Shown here: one piece after another, positions 62,373 to 64,000 of the stretch
Layout: every line of letters begins with the position of its first letter
Position numbering within the stretch: the first letter of the stretch is position 1
From: Pseudomonadota bacterium
GTDB lineage: Bacteria; Pseudomonadota; Gammaproteobacteria; Burkholderiales; Burkholderiaceae_C
Direction: 5' to 3'
Assembly (NCBI GenBank): GCA_018241265.1
Contig: JAFEEF010000001.1
Span: 62,001-126,000, forward strand
Length of the DNA: 64,000 nt
Translations under genes and position numbers: made by a program
The notes under the pieces: generated by a model
Database searches by the model: none
Seen by the model: only the letters and a program-made list of their open reading frames with translations
What the model was told of the DNA's origin: nothing

Positions 62373-63695
62373 TCAGGCCGTGCTGGGCAAGGTCAGCACG
62401 AAGCAGCTGCCGCCGCCGTCGCGTCCTTCGCACCGCACGCTGCCGCCATGGCGTTCGGCGATCTGCTTGACGAGGCTCAAGCCCAGGCCGACGCCGCCAG
62501 CCTGCTCGGCATGGCCGGGCAGGCGATAGAAAGCCTCGAAGATGCGCTCGCGCAGCGCCTCGGGCACGCCCGGGCCGCGATCGCAGACGCGCACCTGCGC
62601 GGCGTTGCCGACGCGTTCGGTGACGACCTGGATCTCCGAGCCGCCGTAGCGGCGCGCGTTCTCGAGCAGATTGCGCAGCGCGCGCCGCACGAGGCGCTCC
62701 TCGCCGACCACGTTGACCGAATCGCCCACGACCGCGGCATCGACATTGGCCGCCTCTTCCGCGGCCAGTCCGAGCAGGTCGATGTGCTCGCTCTTCTCGC
62801 GCGTTTGGGCGGCGTCGAGGCGGCTCGCCAGCAGCACCTCCTCGACGAGCGCGTCGAGCTCGGCGACGTTCGTGTCGATCTCGCGCTTCAACGTCGGGCG
62901 TCGCGCGGGCGGTGCGTCCTCGAGCATGGACACCGCCATCTTCATGCGCGCGAGCGGCGAGCGCAGCTCGTGGCTGGCGTTGGCGAGCAGTGACTGGTGC
63001 GCGCGCACCAGCGCCTCGATGCGCGACGCGGCGACATTGAAGCTCGCGGCCACCGCCGCGACCTCGTCGTGGCCGCTCACCTCGACGCGGTGGTTGAGCG
63101 CGCCGGCGCCGAACTGGTCGACGCCGAGCTTGAGCGCTTCGAGCCGGCGCGTGAGCCGCCGCACGACCGGCAGCGCACCGGCCGATACCGCGATGAAGAG
63201 CACCGCCAGCACGATCAGCAGGCCGACGCCGCTCTGCCATTCGGGCGGCACGAAGGGCAGCGGCAATATCTCGAGCGGCGGCGCGGTGGCATTCGCCGCC
63301 CCGGCGCGCATCGGTCCCTTGGGCCGCATCACGAGCAAAGTGCGGCCGTCCTCGAGACGGACCGCAACGCCGTGCATCCCTTCCTCGGACTGGCGCCGGA
63401 CATAGGAATCGGACTCGCCGACGCGTTGACCTTGCGCATCGTCGAGCGCGAGCGGCAGGCGCAGGCGCTGCGACCATTCGCGCAGCCCGGCGGCCTGATC
63501 CTCGGGCGGCGCCGACACACCCGGCAGCGAGCGCTGGATCAGCTCGGCCCAGGCGGCCATGCGTTCGGCCATCAACGACTGCGCGCGTGCCCGCTCCTGC
63601 TCCATGTGGCGCTGGAACACCCAGCCGGACAAGGCGGCGAACAGGAACAGCACCACCACGACGGTGGCGTAGATGCGCAGATAGAGGCTCTTCAT
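62373..63695 (-). CDS. sensor histidine kinase (EnvZ/CpxA-type)
   Basis: 440-residue membrane histidine kinase. Two transmembrane segments (about 8-27 and 156-178) frame a periplasmic sensor domain; then a HAMP domain (about 178-232), a dimerisation domain with phospho-acceptor H242 (SHELRSPLAR) and a HATPase domain (NLLENARRYGG, DRGPGVP, GVGLGLSLVKQIAERHGG). It is paired with the response regulator gene, 41 bases upstream. Stimulus unknown; the layout resembles CpxA/RstB-type sensors. Confidence 0.92.
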   Translation of the reverse strand: MKSLYLRIYATVVVVLFLFAALSGWVFQRHMEQERARAQSLMAERMAAWAELIQRSLPGVSAPPEDQAAGLREWSQRLRLPLALDDAQGQRVGESDSYVRRQSEEGMHGVAVRLEDGRTLLVMRPKGPMRAGAANATAPPLEILPLPFVPPEWQSGVGLLIVLAVLFIAVSAGALPVVRRLTRRLEALKLGVDQFGAGALNHRVEVSGHDEVAAVAASFNVAASRIEALVRAHQSLLANASHELRSPLARMKMAVSMLEDAPPARRPTLKREIDTNVAELDALVEEVLLASRLDAAQTREKSEHIDLLGLAAEEAANVDAAVVGDSVNVVGEERLVRRALRNLLENARRYGGSEIQVVTERVGNAAQVRVCDRGPGVPEALRERIFEAFYRLPGHAEQAGGVGLGLSLVKQIAERHGGSVRCEGRDGGGSCFVLTLPSTA

Positions 63696-63736
63696 CCGGT
63701 CGGTCGAGGGCCGCCTGCGCGGCGGCTGGCGCAGGC

Positions 63737-64000
63737 CTAGCTGCTTTCGTCGGCGTCTTGTTTCCTGGCGAACACGTAGCCGGCGCCGCGTACTGTCAGC
63801 ACGCGACGCGGCAGCTTCGGATCATCCTCGATCACCGAGCGGATGCGCGAAATATGCACGTCGATCGAGCGGTCGAACGCTTCCAGCGGATGGCCCTTGA
63901 GCTGGTCCATGATCTGGTCGCGCGACAGCACGCGGCCGGGACTCTGCGCCAGCACGACGAGCAGATCGAACTGGTGGCCGGTCAGGTCGCAGACCTGGCC
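63737..64000 (-). CDS. OmpR-family response regulator, 5' truncated by window edge
   Basis: C-terminal 87 residues only; the receiver domain is outside the window. The winged helix of the OmpR/PhoB family is visible: LTGHQFDLLVVLAQSPGR, then RDQIMDQLKG, DRSIDVHISRIRSVIEDDP and the RGAGYVF wing. It regulates together with the adjacent histidine kinase. The ATG at 63955 is internal. Confidence 0.92.
   Translation of the reverse strand, partial: GQVCDLTGHQFDLLVVLAQSPGRVLSRDQIMDQLKGHPLEAFDRSIDVHISRIRSVIEDDPKLPRRVLTVRGAGYVFARKQDADESS

Noticed and set aside
60061-63477. 1138-residue minus-strand ORF
   Set aside because: Another antisense or off-frame ORF crossing several real genes with known motifs.
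1-64000. CRISPR array, tRNA or rRNA genes
   Set aside because: No regular short repeats with spacers, cloverleaf sequence or rRNA stretches were recognised by eye.

Overview
High-GC chromosomal DNA with dense gene packing, frequent short overlaps, GTG/TTG starts, a PEP-CTERM sorting signal and a nested inverted-repeat element built around an AGAAGAAAGT core. I read this as a betaproteobacterium of the order Burkholderiales, probably of the Comamonadaceae/Rubrivivax type. This is inferred from gene content and style; there is no rRNA in the window. No tRNA, rRNA, CRISPR array, intact transposase or prophage was seen.

Layout. (1) 1-16732, oxalate and formate catabolism: the end of fdsA (NAD-dependent formate dehydrogenase alpha chain), a nitroreductase, a 51-residue ORF, two tandem oxalate/formate antiporters, a Crp/FNR-type regulator, oxalyl-CoA decarboxylase, formyl-CoA:oxalate CoA-transferase, a stand-alone PAS protein, a second CoA-transferase, a small unknown protein, an FAH-family enzyme, a PanE-like reductase, a LysR regulator, and then the missing formate dehydrogenase genes fdhD (fdsC) and fdsD. 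Oxalate would enter through OxlT, become oxalyl-CoA (Frc), be decarboxylated (Oxc) to formyl-CoA, be released as formate and be oxidised by Fds to CO2 and NADH. (2) 16765-20334: a secreted trypsin-like protease, a Rieske oxygenase and a cardiolipin-synthase-like phospholipase D. (3) 20360-21167: remains of toxin-antitoxin loci (a short VapB-like antitoxin plus VapC; gutted MNT and HEPN genes). (4) 21228-30674: a sugar catabolic and uptake cluster with a TIM-barrel epimerase, an aldo/keto reductase, a protein I recognise as a D-apionate lactonase (ApnL), and a four-component ABC importer whose two permease genes are separated by the inverted-repeat element.

(5) 30657-41038: a DUF2339/DUF3999 membrane pair, an FAD amine oxidase, a large secreted alpha/beta hydrolase, a methyltransferase whose ribosome binding site lies in a hairpin, and a delta-60-repeat protein. 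(6) 41254-45289: a compact four-gene unit, the most unusual in the window. Its first protein joins a phage-type muramidase, a TPR-like region and a trypsin-like protease, and three small proteins resembling the trypsin-co-occurring domain 2 (Trypco2) follow. I take it as a candidate conflict or lysis system. (7) 45316-55192, minus strand: a coxSLMDEGF cluster for a form II (AYRGAGR) molybdenum hydroxylase, with an MHYT-GGDEF-EAL protein upstream. (8) 55360-64000: an EgtB/SenA-like enzyme that seems to have lost iron ligands, a Tat-exported metallo-hydrolase next to gamma-glutamyltransferase, a DUF3717-DUF1289 fusion, a PEP-CTERM protein, a TPR protein and an OmpR/histidine-kinase pair cut by the window end.

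Functions are judged by reading motifs only; no database search was run.
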